Positions 54,590 through 64,000 of a stretch of 64,000 nucleotides of DNA are shown one piece after another (the first letter of the stretch is position 1; every line of letters begins with the position of its first letter). Below the pieces are notes generated by a model. The model made no database searches. It saw only the letters and a list, made by a program, of their open reading frames with translations, and was not told the origin of the DNA. Location of the stretch: positions 124,001-188,000 of the forward strand of contig DATJED010000004.1 in the NCBI GenBank assembly GCA_035496935.1, read 5' to 3'. The position numbers were made by a program, and so were the translations under genes. This stretch comes from Pseudopedobacter sp035496935 (GTDB lineage Bacteria > Bacteroidota > Bacteroidia > Sphingobacteriales > Sphingobacteriaceae).

Positions 54590-55951
54590 ATGTCGGGACT
54601 ATTTTCAAAAGCAAAGAACATTTATCAGCTATTAAAAACAGTAGATTTTAATCAGCTAGAAGCGCTTTCAAAAAAGGTAGATTTGCCAAAGGTAATGAAC
54701 CAATTTAGCCAGCTTGATGAGCGCCAATTAAATGGTTTAATGAAGATGATGAGCGGTGGAAGCGGAAAAAAGAAAGAGCTTCCGCCGATTAACGGTGATT
54801 TCTACGAACTCTCAGATTCACTTTCTCCAGAAGACAGGGGCTTGCAATTAAAAGTGCGCAACTTCATGGAAACAGAGGTTAAACCGATAGTAAACCGTTA
54901 TTGGAACCGGGCCGAATTTCCATTCGAACTTATCCCCAAACTTGCCGAACTAAATATTTGCGGATTAACTTTCGAAGGTTACGGTTGTGCAAACCGCTCT
55001 TTTTTAATGGAAGGAATTGTTGCGACTGAAATGGGCAGAATTGATGCTTCTATCGCTACTTTTTTTGGTGTACAAAGTGGTTTGGCAATGGGCTCCATAT
55101 ACATTTGTGGTTCCGAAGAGCAAAAGCAAAAATGGTTGCCCAAAATGCAAAAGCTGGAACTCATTGGCTCCTTTGGATTAACTGAACCCGAAATTGGTTC
55201 AGCTGCTGCCGGCGGATTAACCACTACCGCAAAAAGAACCGGTAATACCTGGGTATTAAACGGACAAAAAAAGTGGATTGGTAACGCAACTTTTGCCGAT
55301 GTAAATATTATTTGGGCAAGAGATTTAGACGATAACCAAGTAAAAGGCTTTATTATAGAGAAGGACAACTTGGGTTTCTCCGCAAAGAAAATCGAAGATA
55401 AAATGGCCTTGCGGATTGTGCAGAACGCTGTAATAACCTTAAAAGATTGCGTAGTTACAGAAGAAAATAGATTACAAAATTGCAACTCGTTTAAAGACAC
55501 CGCCAAAGTGTTACAAATGACCCGGGCTGGCGTAGCTTGGATGGCCGTTGGTTGCGCCCGAGGCGCTTATGAAAGTGCTTTAAAATATACCAGAGAAAGG
55601 GTGCAATTCGGAAAACCAATAGCCTCTTTTCAGCTGATACAGAACCATTTAGTAGAAATGTTATCAAATGTTACTGCAATGCAAACCTTGGTTTTTCAAC
55701 TTTCCAAATTACAGGATGAAGGCAAACTGACCGATGAACATGCTTCTTTGGCAAAAGTTTTTTGTACCATGCGTACCCGCGATGTAGTGAGCAGAGCCCG
55801 TGAAGTAATGGGAGGAAATGGCATTCTATTAGATTATGATGTAGCAAAATTTGTTGCCGATGCCGAAGCTATTTACTCTTACGAAGGCACAAAAGAGATT
55901 AATTCTTTGATTGTTGGCCGGGCAATTACCGGTTTTAGCGCTTTTGTTTAA
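54590..55951 (+). CDS. Acyl-CoA dehydrogenase, glutaryl-CoA-dehydrogenase-like
   Basis: 453 residues, FAD flavoenzyme. A non-standard N-terminal extension (about 1-65, LYS-rich, LSKKVDLPKVMNQFSQLDER) precedes the usual ACAD domains: FGVQSGLAMGSIYICGSEEQ, FGLTEPEIGSAAAGGLTTTA, KKWIGNATFADV, and the late block AREVMGGNGILLDYDVAKFV. Catalytic Glu432 in YSYEGTKEIN. The YxYEGT end and the LTEPEIGS motif fit the glutaryl-CoA group, but the true acyl substrate is unclear. 88 nt after the HopJ gene. Confidence 0.88.
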   Translation: MSGLFSKAKNIYQLLKTVDFNQLEALSKKVDLPKVMNQFSQLDERQLNGLMKMMSGGSGKKKELPPINGDFYELSDSLSPEDRGLQLKVRNFMETEVKPIVNRYWNRAEFPFELIPKLAELNICGLTFEGYGCANRSFLMEGIVATEMGRIDASIATFFGVQSGLAMGSIYICGSEEQKQKWLPKMQKLELIGSFGLTEPEIGSAAAGGLTTTAKRTGNTWVLNGQKKWIGNATFADVNIIWARDLDDNQVKGFIIEKDNLGFSAKKIEDKMALRIVQNAVITLKDCVVTEENRLQNCNSFKDTAKVLQMTRAGVAWMAVGCARGAYESALKYTRERVQFGKPIASFQLIQNHLVEMLSNVTAMQTLVFQLSKLQDEGKLTDEHASLAKVFCTMRTRDVVSRAREVMGGNGILLDYDVAKFVADAEAIYSYEGTKEINSLIVGRAITGFSAFV

Positions 55952-56137
55952 CCAAATATCTACGGAGTTTATTTGAAAGTCCGCGGGATTTACTATCATC
56001 GAACTAACGCTGCTTGCGAACAGAAACTTCATCATGTTAAAGTAAAAACCGAACTCAATATTAACGTTCGTCAAAGAAAATGACATTCATCATTAGTAAA
56101 CACTAAACCAATTGTACTTTTACCAAAAAGCATTATT

Positions 56138-56482
56138 ATGAAAAAAGCATCCATTTTACAAGACCTCATTTTCAACGAAAACAAACCTGCTATCTCGGTT
56201 TTGTTTGAAAGCGATTTTACCAAGGAAATACGCATTGCTTTTCTGGAAAACCAACTCATGAAGGAGCATAAAACCCCATTCCCTATTGTGGCTGAAATTT
56301 TTGATGGCGAAATCGAGTTTGGCATAAATGGCGAAAATTTAATACTTAAAAAAGGCGATATTGTTACATTGGATGCCAACGTTCCACATGATTTAAAAGC
56401 GCTCAAAGAAAGTATTGTAAGGTTAACTTTGGCCAAAGGCGATAAGGTTAATCGTGTAAAAGACGTCGCCAATCAACCATAA
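56138..56482 (+). CDS. Small cupin-domain protein
   Basis: 114 residues. A single cupin barrel: FPIVAEIFDGEIEFGINGE, LKKGDIVTLDANVPHDLKAL and RLTLAKGDKV. One His of the metal site (VPHDL) is visible, the first motif lacks the usual HxH, so it may bind a ligand rather than a metal. 8 nt before a methyltransferase gene, so both form a transcription unit. Confidence 0.8.
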   Translation: MKKASILQDLIFNENKPAISVLFESDFTKEIRIAFLENQLMKEHKTPFPIVAEIFDGEIEFGINGENLILKKGDIVTLDANVPHDLKALKESIVRLTLAKGDKVNRVKDVANQP

Positions 56483-56490
56483 TTTATATA

Positions 56491-57270
56491 GTGAACAAAA
56501 AAAGTATTGAAAAAGTAGAAAGTTACGATCTGCTGAGCCGGATAGGCAAAAAAGTGCTTCGTCCGGGCGGCTTACAACTGACTAAAAAACTCCTCGATAA
56601 TTTAAACATCGGCATTGCTGATGATATTGTAGAGTTTGCGCCGGGTTTAGGTCTTACAGCTTCAATCACTTTAAGCAAACATCCAAAATCATACACCGGA
56701 ATTGAACGTGATGCCGAATCCGTTGAGCGCTTAAACAAAACTTTCCCGGCAAAAAACATCACTTTTATGCTCGCGGATGTCGCTAACTCTGGTTTACCTA
56801 ATAATTCCGCAAGTAAAGTTTACGGCGAAGCCATGCTGACTATGCATGCCGATCATCGTAAAGCAGCAATTATTTCGGAGGCATACCGGATTTTAAAACC
56901 CGGAGGTTTATATGGCATCCACGAATTAGGCTTAAACACAGAGCTACTTTCAGATACTGATATTATTTTAATTCAGAAAGAACTTGCTCAAGTTTCACAT
57001 GTAAACGCCCGGCCTTTGGGCATTGATGAGTGGACAAAATTACTGGAAAACGGAGGATTTAAAGTTATCTTAATCGAGAAAAGTGAAATGCTTTTGCTAG
57101 CCTTAAAACGTATGGTTGCGGATGAAGGCATTATAAATTTCCTAAAAATCTTATTTAAAATTATTACCCGCCCGCAAGAGCGTAAACGCGTTTTGGCGCT
57201 TCGAAAAATGTTTAAAAAGCACCGCAAAAATTTGAATGCGGTGGTAATTGTTGCCGAAAAATCTAACTGA
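56491..57270 (+). CDS. Class I SAM-dependent methyltransferase
   Basis: 259 residues, GTG start at 56491, 8 nt after the cupin stop. SAM site: IVEFAPGLGLTASITLSKHP with acidic IERDAE, then LADVANSGLPNNSASKVYGE and YRILKPGGLYGIHELG. Of the UbiE/Methyltransf_11 type. Substrate unknown; the cupin neighbour gives no firm hint. Confidence 0.88.
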   Translation: MNKKSIEKVESYDLLSRIGKKVLRPGGLQLTKKLLDNLNIGIADDIVEFAPGLGLTASITLSKHPKSYTGIERDAESVERLNKTFPAKNITFMLADVANSGLPNNSASKVYGEAMLTMHADHRKAAIISEAYRILKPGGLYGIHELGLNTELLSDTDIILIQKELAQVSHVNARPLGIDEWTKLLENGGFKVILIEKSEMLLLALKRMVADEGIINFLKILFKIITRPQERKRVLALRKMFKKHRKNLNAVVIVAEKSN

Positions 57271-57431
57271 GCTTGCTTAGTTTACTCTATCCTCAAAAAA
57301 CACCGACAAATTAGTTTAGCTAGCAATTTCGCTATAAATTTCTCGTCCTAAAAAGTCTTAATTCAAATATTTGATGCTATTTTAGTATATGTAAAAATAT
57401 TTTCCAAATTATTCATCTTAAAAATTTAAAA

Positions 57432-57830
57432 ATGAAAAAAGACAGAGATTTAGGTTTACTTATCCTACGCTTAGGCGTTGGTGTTTTAATGTTATTGCAT
57501 GGCATTGCTAAATTACAAGGAATTGATTTTCTTGAAGGAATGTTGACTTCAAAAGGATTGCCCGGCTTTTTAGCCTACGGCGTTTACATTACTGAAATTA
57601 TAGCGCCTTTGCTCATCATCATTGGCTACCGAACCAGAATAGCATCCATTATTTTAATTTTGGGAATGCTGTCTGCCATGTTTTTAGTGCATTCTGCCGA
57701 TATTTTTCAGTTAAACCAAGCCGGAGGTTGGGCTGTAGAGCTTTTAGGCCTATTTATTACTGGAGGATTAGTTTTAGCAATATGTGGTTCAGGGAAATTT
57801 GCAGTTTCCAGCACAAATAAATGGGATTAA
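57432..57830 (+). CDS. DoxX-family membrane protein
   Basis: 132 residues, four membrane helices: LLILRLGVGVLMLLHGIAKL, YGVYITEIIAPLLIIIGYRT, IASIILILGMLSAMFLVHSA and AVELLGLFITGGLVLAICGS. DoxX-type quinol/thiol-related membrane protein; role uncertain. Single gene, ended by the hairpin at 57868-57900. Confidence 0.88.
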   Translation: MKKDRDLGLLILRLGVGVLMLLHGIAKLQGIDFLEGMLTSKGLPGFLAYGVYITEIIAPLLIIIGYRTRIASIILILGMLSAMFLVHSADIFQLNQAGGWAVELLGLFITGGLVLAICGSGKFAVSSTNKWD

Positions 57831-57867
57831 ATAAAACTGGTTTAGCACCTACTTAAATGGGTTAATC

Positions 57868-57900
57868 AGCCTTACGAAGTTTTAGAAACTTCGTAAGGCT
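57868..57900. terminator. Hairpin terminator between DoxX and SprA genes
   Basis: AGCCTTACGAAGTTT, TAG, AAACTTCGTAAGGCT: a perfect 15-bp stem directly beside the stop codon at 57901 of the SprA gene and 38 nt past the DoxX stop. Serves both convergent genes; T-runs are short. Confidence 0.75.
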
Positions 57901-60900
57901 TTATTGTATCGTAAACCTTAAATTAATACCAAAATTGGTAAATGCAGTAACAAAGGTTTGCGATGTATAAGGTTTGGTTACGTTTGAATCGTAAAACAAC
58001 CTTAAATTAAATCTTTGATTTAAAACATAATCAATACTTGGTCTAAAAGTGATGTTTTTAGAACCACCAGAAATCTCAGGATCATCCACATCAGCTCTAT
58101 AAATTACCGTTTTGTTATCACGGATGGCAATATCCAATTTAAAGTTTAAATCATTTTTCAGGTTTACGCTTTTGAACAAACCAAACGGAAACCTAAAATC
58201 CGAAGTACGGTAACCAAAACCAATTACAAAAGCTTGGTCTTTTTGCGATGCCAACTGACTATTTGCCAAGCTTAAACTCATCGATCTGGATTTACGATAT
58301 TCAACGTTTGCAGTCATGTTGTTCTTCATCCGCATATCGATACCCAAAAGCGGTACAAACTGCTCGAACAAAGTAACCTGCGAAAACTGATAGAATGGCA
58401 GAAAGTCTCCTTGGTTATCTCTCACATTTACCGCTCCGTTAGCTTCACCATATCTAATCAACGAAGTATATCCGTTTACGTTATAGGTTGAACTGTAACC
58501 ATGAGACAAATCAAAAGCCGAGAACAGACTATTAATTGCCTCCACTTTAACCAAACCGTTATAAGTTAACCGCCAATTTGGAACAGGGATTTTTGGCATT
58601 TTAGTTAGGCTTGTGCCTCCCGCATCTTTATTTCTATAAGCCGCTAAAAATGCCGGAATTACTACTTCCTGTGAAGTTCTGCCGTAACCATCTGCAAAAC
58701 CATCAGTACCAATGCCACCGCTATTTGGGTTTTGTCTTCCTAACCTTTGCGAAATTATAGTTCGGTTAGCCAAAAACTGCTGGAACACCTCCGATGTTTT
58801 TGCCGAATTTTTGTCTTTAAAAGCACTTCCCAACGCAATCATACTAATGCTGTAATCGCCAGTTGTAATCGGGTTTAAACTTTCAAAACCTTGAGCCGAA
58901 TTGTTATACCTAAAATTAGTGGTAAAGTTTTTACTGCTATTTTTAAATGCGGTAAGCTCAATCCTGAAATCTTTAAAAGGTTCAATTGTTCCCCGTAAGT
59001 TCAGTTTTTCGTTTAACGTGTTTACATAAAGCTGATTTTGAAGCGTATCTTGCGTTAACCAACCGTTTGCTAAAGCTCTGTATCTGATATCTTCCTGAGA
59101 ACCTAAAAGGAAACCTATGCCCGGCGCACTGGCATCAAAATCATAACCAAAAGCATCTGTTTTAGGCAAATAACCCGGTAAAAATGTTCCGTCATTGCGG
59201 ATGTACGATCCACTTAAATTTTTAACGCTGGTAATTGCGTTTAATAAAAACTTGCTTATGCCAGCTGTTGTGCTATCCGCAGCGTTGTTCAACCTTCTAA
59301 AAACGCCAAATTTGTTGTAAAGCAAATTCATGTTTAAGGTTGGATTAACCTGTATAGTTCTGGAGTTTTGGATGTTGTTACCAAAATCGATGGTTGGATC
59401 GTTTAAGGTTAAAAGTGGCTCGGTAACCCAAGTAAACTGCGTTTGATAGCGGGTAAGCACATTCATAAAATCCAATCCCGGGATTTTATTCAACGGCACC
59501 GTATAAGAAAGGCTAATGGTGTGGTTGTAGTTTGTGGTTCGCCCCAAACGTTTTAAATTGTTCCACAAGGTATCTCTTTTTAGCCCGGTAATACGTCCTT
59601 CGGGTTCATCAACCACGGATAAATTTGTGGCATTAAAATCAAGCTTTAAAGATTTTGTTAAATCCCAGCTTACACCGTACAACCTGTTAATCTGGAAGTT
59701 TTTGTTGAACGTGGTGCGAATTGGAATAAAGTTATTCGGGTCATTGTCTCGCAAGGTATTTTCGGAATATAAGCGGTTAAGCTCGATCCTAAAATTAAGT
59801 ACCGATGGCAACAAGCTAAAGTTAAAATCTTTTAAAAGATTAAGGTATTTTGATTTGATGGCTTTGCTAAAAGGCGAAATAAATTTAGCCGGATTGTTAA
59901 AATCATAAGCCAAAGCACCACGATAAGTTTTTTGTTCGGTGTTTTTATTGATAAAATCCCGATGCCCGTATTCGGTATAAGCATAAGTCAAACTCCAGTT
60001 TTCTACATCCCAAAGATGATTTTTCGCGTTCGCATCTGTTTTAATTTTACGCACATTGGTAAAGTTAATACTGCGGCGTTGCGTAAAATCTTGCGCATAA
60101 TTTAAAATGGAATCTCTGGTTTCGCTAGAAACGCTATTTAAAACATTTTTTAGTTCAATATCAGGGTTTCGAGGATCGTATTGTGGCGTACTTAACTGGC
60201 TGGAATAGTTAATGAACATCGGTATTTTTAATCCCGATTTTTGCGGAAAAAACTTACCCAGTTCTAAACTCGATGAAACATCGAAAAAGCGATCATCAGA
60301 CCGATTTATTTCGCTTACCCTTTGCTCTAATGAACCAAAACCGATGGTACTTTTGTTTGCCGAAACGGTTACATCGCCAAAATCGGCAAGTTTGGCGTTA
60401 ACCCGGGCCGTTGCGGCCCAACCTCCGCGTTCGTCAAAATCTGTTAAACGTAACTCGTTAAACCAAACTTCGGCACTTTTATCCAAACCATCATCACCAA
60501 CGGAAGCATTGGTTTTTAAAGGATTTCTAACACCCAACATCATTATCCTAAGCTTGCTTAAATCTGGCTGACCTTTAACCGTAATGGTATTTACGCCATC
60601 TGAGTAAGTATAAGGAACATTTATCGGCCAAGGCTGACCTGTTGATAAATCGTTATTTCTGGCAGTTTTAGCCCGTTGGAACAAACGGAATTCCACATTG
60701 ATGCGGTTTTCTTCGGGCCAAATCAATTCCGGGTCACGCGAGCCTTGATTAGTTACTTTAGTTGGGATTTGATATTCGTAATAGTTATCCTGATAATCTG
60801 TACCAATTCTAATAAAAGCGTTAACATCGCCATCTTTTAGCTGCTCGCCTTCGGCGTGGATATACATTTGCAAACGTTTGTACGAGCGTACGTCATTAAG

Positions 60901-63900
60901 CGTAGTTTTAAAAGCGGCCCTGGCATAACCGTCTCTTAAATTTTTAACTACTACAGCTAAAGATTGCTCATTTTGGCGGGTATCTCCTCTAAAATTTGAA
61001 ATGTCTTTTTCTGTCGGAATGCCCGGCGGAATTACGTAAGGAATTGGTGTACGCGTTCCGTTTTCATCCAAGTTTACCGTGGTAACATCAAGTGTTGAGT
61101 TATCTAATCCCGGGTTATTTAACGCAGGATCTGCCAAAACTTTGGCCGGTGTATTTTCTGCATTAAACCTTCTCCACTCGCCACGTACCAATTGCAAACG
61201 GGCAAACCTTAATACGGTGGTATCGGCAAAATCTGTCATAAACATCCGCATAAAGCGGATAGATTTAAAATCCTGAATGTTTCCTACTTTGCTGTTATAC
61301 TGTGCCAGCGGAATTTTTACTTGATACCAGTTTACGGTTGACTTCTCGCCATTCGCAAGGTTTACAGTGGATGTTACTTTATCGGTTACAAAACCTTTTC
61401 CCACCACTAAATCCTGCGGACGCATACTTATTTTATACTGGAAATATTCATCAGCTTTTGAGGAATTATTATCTCGGTTGATATCTTCCCCGTCAGGAAA
61501 AGATGTTGCCGCAGAATTTTCAATCCCTGTAGCGTCTAAAGATTGTTGGGTAGTTTTTGAGTTTCCTTCTGTACCATTATAATTTTCGTAACGTTTTAAA
61601 ATACCGGCATTTAATTGGTCGAGTTTATCGCCACGGTAATAAATATAATCATCCGATGACGGATCGTTTCTGAACTGATTTGCCGCCTGCGGATCTAACA
61701 TCGAGGTTACTTGGTTAACAATGGTCTGGTATTTTGTTTGCTCAGCCTCGTTAGTTAAGCCATCTAAACCTACATCCTGAATTTTACGGGCGTTTGGATC
61801 ATTATCAAAAGCTTGGATAACCGGTTGCAGTTTTGGCACTCGGCCCCAAACTGTTTCATCGGTTTTGGTATCATCACCGTCGGCAGGCAAACCGTTTTCC
61901 AAACTTTTTCGTCCGTCTTTTAAAATATCTTCAGAGATATTTCCAATGTTGAAATACAAATCTCCACCCTGAGCATTATCCTTACCAATAAACGGATCTA
62001 AAACCCAAAATTCAATAAACTCAATGTTTAAAGCTTCAAAATCGTTAGTTTCAATTTTACGGAACATCCCGCCCCATCTGCTTCGTGGGTTAGTTAAAGT
62101 TCCATCTGAATTTAAGCCAGTGGAAGTAAAATTATATGGCCCACGCAACATTGGATAGTAGGCTAAGTTTAAGGTGGATAAACTTAATAAAGTACCTGTT
62201 GCGGTTTGTTTGTAGGGGAAAACCTCGGTCTCTAAAACTTCCCTTACGTAATGGTTTGAAAGTTCTGTTTTGTTGTTTTTGATGTTTGATGGCGTAAAAT
62301 TGCTGCTCCGGCTGTAAAATATTGGATCGATGTTAAAAAACGACAGTTTTGCCCGATTAAATCCGTAAGATAAATCGTTTGAATACTGCGATTCCGGAAA
62401 CATTTGCGGTGTACCCGAAAGTTGCCATACCGAAGAACTTTTTAAATCTATTACCGAGCGACTGCCTTCAAAATCGTCCAGATAACTGGTTCCACCGCTG
62501 TTGCCTGCAAAATCCAATGCTTTTGGATGGCCCGGATTAAACTTGGCAAACTCGCCGTTGAACGTGATGGAGGAAGTTTCTTTGGTGGATAAAAATGGAA
62601 GCTTATCTACCATTCGGGTTAAAAACCTAGAATTTGTGCTGTAATTTAAATCAAAACCGTAGATGTTGTTTGAGATTGATTCTTCACCAAAGTTAATTTT
62701 TTGCGTGAGCGGCGTTTCTTTTAAGCTTAAAAATGTGGCTCCTAAATTGAAATTATCATTTACCCGGTAATCCAACCTGGTCCCGAACAACGATTTTTGC
62801 TGGATACCAAAAAGCTCATTGCTCTCCAATTTTATTTTGATGGGTTGGCCAGAATTCAGGAGCGCATCGTTTAAAATTTTAACCCTGCCAATGTTATAAT
62901 CCACTGTATAATCGGCACCTTCTGTTAATTTAAGCGTTCCGGCGGTAACCACCACAGAGCCTTCGGGCACATTAATGGCATTCAACTGAAACTCTGAACT
63001 TACTTGCGATTGGTAAGTTCCTTTAATTACATACCTGTTTAAACCTGGGAAAAGCTGTTGCGCAACTGTTTTTGTGGAATCGTACAAAGGTTGGTAAACG
63101 TATTTATCAATCAAAGCTTGCTCTGCCCCGGGTACAAACTGCGAAGCTAAATCTTTACCGAAAGGCTCAATTGTTGGGAAAATAATGCGTCCATTTTGGG
63201 CATCAATGGTTAAACCTTCCAAAAAATCAAAATAACCGTCGGGTTCTTTTGCGCCCTGCTGGTTCAATCTATCTAGATTAACAACCTGCAACCATAATTT
63301 GCCGTTTAAATTCTGTCCCTCGGTAATCAATGGTTGTTCAACTCCGGCCTTGTCATCTAACCTAAAAATATTCAGTTTAAAATCTGTCGGACTAATTTGG
63401 TAGGCACCAATGGAATAAATGTTTTTCATCATCAAATCCCAAATTGGCAAGTTGGTTTTGGTAGTTTCGTTTTTTAACAATTTAGTGTATAAAACCTGAG
63501 GATTCTCTGGCGATACCTGAATATCTGTAGAAAACTCGCCCACCTGATACTCTACACCGTTTACGCTGTAGCGGTAAGCAACTGATAAAATCTCATCGGC
63601 ATTAAGCGCATTATTCAAAGAAATATAACCCAATTGTGGATTTAAAGTGTACTCTCTATCAGTTAATTTACGGGCGTAGGTAAGCTTGTTGTAATTATCT
63701 AAAGCGCCCGAACCTTGAAAATAATTATCAATATCATTAGAATTTGTTTGCCTTGCCGTTGCCGGAATTTGTTGCAATAAATTGTTGGATTGCTGGGTAA
63801 AACCCGGACCGTTAAAACCGGCTGGCAGACTTGAATAACTTGCACCACCCTGAAAAAGCGTGGTATTGTAAGGCTGGTTTTCGCCCAAATCCATAAAAGC

Positions 63901-64000
63901 CAAAACATCCCGAGAATCTGTTGTGCTGTTAGTTTTGTTGGTTATCCAAACTTCAATTTTCGTGATATTTATGTTTGAGGAAATAATGGGCAGATTAGCC
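57901..64000 (-). CDS. sprA: SprA, type IX secretion outer-membrane channel, 5' end missing
   Basis: About 2030 residues are visible; the frame stays open past the right edge (upstream codons read NITKIEVWITNKTN, then DVLAFMDLGENQ, typical of SprA). SprA is the 36-strand barrel through which type IX secretion and gliding-motility cargo leaves the cell, and full-length forms have about 2400 residues, so roughly 350-400 N-terminal residues lie outside. Visible features: LDFAGNSGGTSYLDDFEGSR, LNLAYYPMLRGPYNF, DFEALNIEFIEFWVLDPFIG, VWFNELRLTDFDERGGWAA and the ending TNFGINLRFTIQ. The ORF stops beside a strong hairpin. Confidence 0.93.
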   Translation of the reverse strand, partial: ANLPIISSNINITKIEVWITNKTNSTTDSRDVLAFMDLGENQPYNTTLFQGGASYSSLPAGFNGPGFTQQSNNLLQQIPATARQTNSNDIDNYFQGSGALDNYNKLTYARKLTDREYTLNPQLGYISLNNALNADEILSVAYRYSVNGVEYQVGEFSTDIQVSPENPQVLYTKLLKNETTKTNLPIWDLMMKNIYSIGAYQISPTDFKLNIFRLDDKAGVEQPLITEGQNLNGKLWLQVVNLDRLNQQGAKEPDGYFDFLEGLTIDAQNGRIIFPTIEPFGKDLASQFVPGAEQALIDKYVYQPLYDSTKTVAQQLFPGLNRYVIKGTYQSQVSSEFQLNAINVPEGSVVVTAGTLKLTEGADYTVDYNIGRVKILNDALLNSGQPIKIKLESNELFGIQQKSLFGTRLDYRVNDNFNLGATFLSLKETPLTQKINFGEESISNNIYGFDLNYSTNSRFLTRMVDKLPFLSTKETSSITFNGEFAKFNPGHPKALDFAGNSGGTSYLDDFEGSRSVIDLKSSSVWQLSGTPQMFPESQYSNDLSYGFNRAKLSFFNIDPIFYSRSSNFTPSNIKNNKTELSNHYVREVLETEVFPYKQTATGTLLSLSTLNLAYYPMLRGPYNFTSTGLNSDGTLTNPRSRWGGMFRKIETNDFEALNIEFIEFWVLDPFIGKDNAQGGDLYFNIGNISEDILKDGRKSLENGLPADGDDTKTDETVWGRVPKLQPVIQAFDNDPNARKIQDVGLDGLTNEAEQTKYQTIVNQVTSMLDPQAANQFRNDPSSDDYIYYRGDKLDQLNAGILKRYENYNGTEGNSKTTQQSLDATGIENSAATSFPDGEDINRDNNSSKADEYFQYKISMRPQDLVVGKGFVTDKVTSTVNLANGEKSTVNWYQVKIPLAQYNSKVGNIQDFKSIRFMRMFMTDFADTTVLRFARLQLVRGEWRRFNAENTPAKVLADPALNNPGLDNSTLDVTTVNLDENGTRTPIPYVIPPGIPTEKDISNFRGDTRQNEQSLAVVVKNLRDGYARAAFKTTLNDVRSYKRLQMYIHAEGEQLKDGDVNAFIRIGTDYQDNYYEYQIPTKVTNQGSRDPELIWPEENRINVEFRLFQRAKTARNNDLSTGQPWPINVPYTYSDGVNTITVKGQPDLSKLRIMMLGVRNPLKTNASVGDDGLDKSAEVWFNELRLTDFDERGGWAATARVNAKLADFGDVTVSANKSTIGFGSLEQRVSEINRSDDRFFDVSSSLELGKFFPQKSGLKIPMFINYSSQLSTPQYDPRNPDIELKNVLNSVSSETRDSILNYAQDFTQRRSINFTNVRKIKTDANAKNHLWDVENWSLTYAYTEYGHRDFINKNTEQKTYRGALAYDFNNPAKFISPFSKAIKSKYLNLLKDFNFSLLPSVLNFRIELNRLYSENTLRDNDPNNFIPIRTTFNKNFQINRLYGVSWDLTKSLKLDFNATNLSVVDEPEGRITGLKRDTLWNNLKRLGRTTNYNHTISLSYTVPLNKIPGLDFMNVLTRYQTQFTWVTEPLLTLNDPTIDFGNNIQNSRTIQVNPTLNMNLLYNKFGVFRRLNNAADSTTAGISKFLLNAITSVKNLSGSYIRNDGTFLPGYLPKTDAFGYDFDASAPGIGFLLGSQEDIRYRALANGWLTQDTLQNQLYVNTLNEKLNLRGTIEPFKDFRIELTAFKNSSKNFTTNFRYNNSAQGFESLNPITTGDYSISMIALGSAFKDKNSAKTSEVFQQFLANRTIISQRLGRQNPNSGGIGTDGFADGYGRTSQEVVIPAFLAAYRNKDAGGTSLTKMPKIPVPNWRLTYNGLVKVEAINSLFSAFDLSHGYSSTYNVNGYTSLIRYGEANGAVNVRDNQGDFLPFYQFSQVTLFEQFVPLLGIDMRMKNNMTANVEYRKSRSMSLSLANSQLASQKDQAFVIGFGYRTSDFRFPFGLFKSVNLKNDLNFKLDIAIRDNKTVIYRADVDDPEISGGSKNITFRPSIDYVLNQRFNLRLFYDSNVTKPYTSQTFVTAFTNFGINLRFTIQ

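Noticed and set aside
54979..55506. 175-codon minus-strand frame inside the acyl-CoA dehydrogenase gene
   Set aside because: Antisense to highly conserved ACAD motifs, no recognisable domain.
63699..63908. 69-codon minus-strand frame at the right edge
   Set aside because: It is out of frame with SprA, which reads through with conserved motifs.

Overview
The window is AT-rich, gene-dense chromosomal DNA from a Bacteroidota bacterium, most likely Sphingobacteriaceae and Pedobacter-like. Evidence: three SusC/SusD pairs, many lipoproteins with a Cys after a short hydrophobic leader, DUF6266, DUF4998 and DUF5000/DUF4959-type proteins, a very large SprA (type IX secretion outer-membrane channel) gene, and promoters of the Bacteroidota type (TTTG, about 20 nt, TAnnTTTG). 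No rRNA, tRNA, CRISPR array, phage or insertion sequence was recognised.

Layout. (1) Positions 1-4174, minus strand: a SusC/SusD pair, with the SusD cut by the window edge, then a DUF6266 gene. (2) 5679-16984, minus strand: a polysaccharide-utilisation operon: SusC, SusD, two SusE/F-like surface lipoproteins with discoidin-like ends, and two related secreted proteins that share a core of unknown function. One core carries an alpha/beta-hydrolase esterase, the other a beta/gamma-crystallin module. (3) 17406-22818, minus strand: SusC, SusD and a fasciclin-like lipoprotein, ended by a strong intrinsic terminator. (4) 23105-34197, minus strand: five secreted carbohydrate-active enzymes: GH29 and GH95 fucosidases, a GH31 enzyme, a GH141-like beta-helix protein with a C-terminal PDZ domain, and a pectate-lyase-like beta-helix lipoprotein. 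(5) 34425-42160, minus strand: a non-phosphorylating L-fucose pathway (FucP permease, mutarotase, UxaA-type dehydratase, two SDR dehydrogenases, FAH-family hydrolase, L-lactate-oxidising flavoenzyme), with a divergent IclR regulator at 42264.

Regions 3 to 5 read together as a fucose-glycan locus. Outer enzymes release L-fucose, SusC/D may import oligosaccharides, FucP imports fucose, and the pathway ends in pyruvate plus L-lactate, which the LldD-like enzyme can turn into pyruvate. No lactonase gene is present. The dehydratase is of the altronate-hydrolase type, not the enolase-superfamily FucD.

From 43 kb on the genes are general: AhpC and AhpD-like peroxide defence, a TetR-controlled TolC/HlyD/DHA2 efflux operon, an ArsR/SRPBCC/DoxX operon with a readable operator, a FabH-like synthase, a YugP-like metalloprotease, GNAT, HopJ, acyl-CoA dehydrogenase, cupin, methyltransferase and DoxX genes, and finally SprA, which runs off the right edge. 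Several intergenic spaces hold hairpins and repeats, including two copies of a roughly 155-bp element inside the fucose locus.
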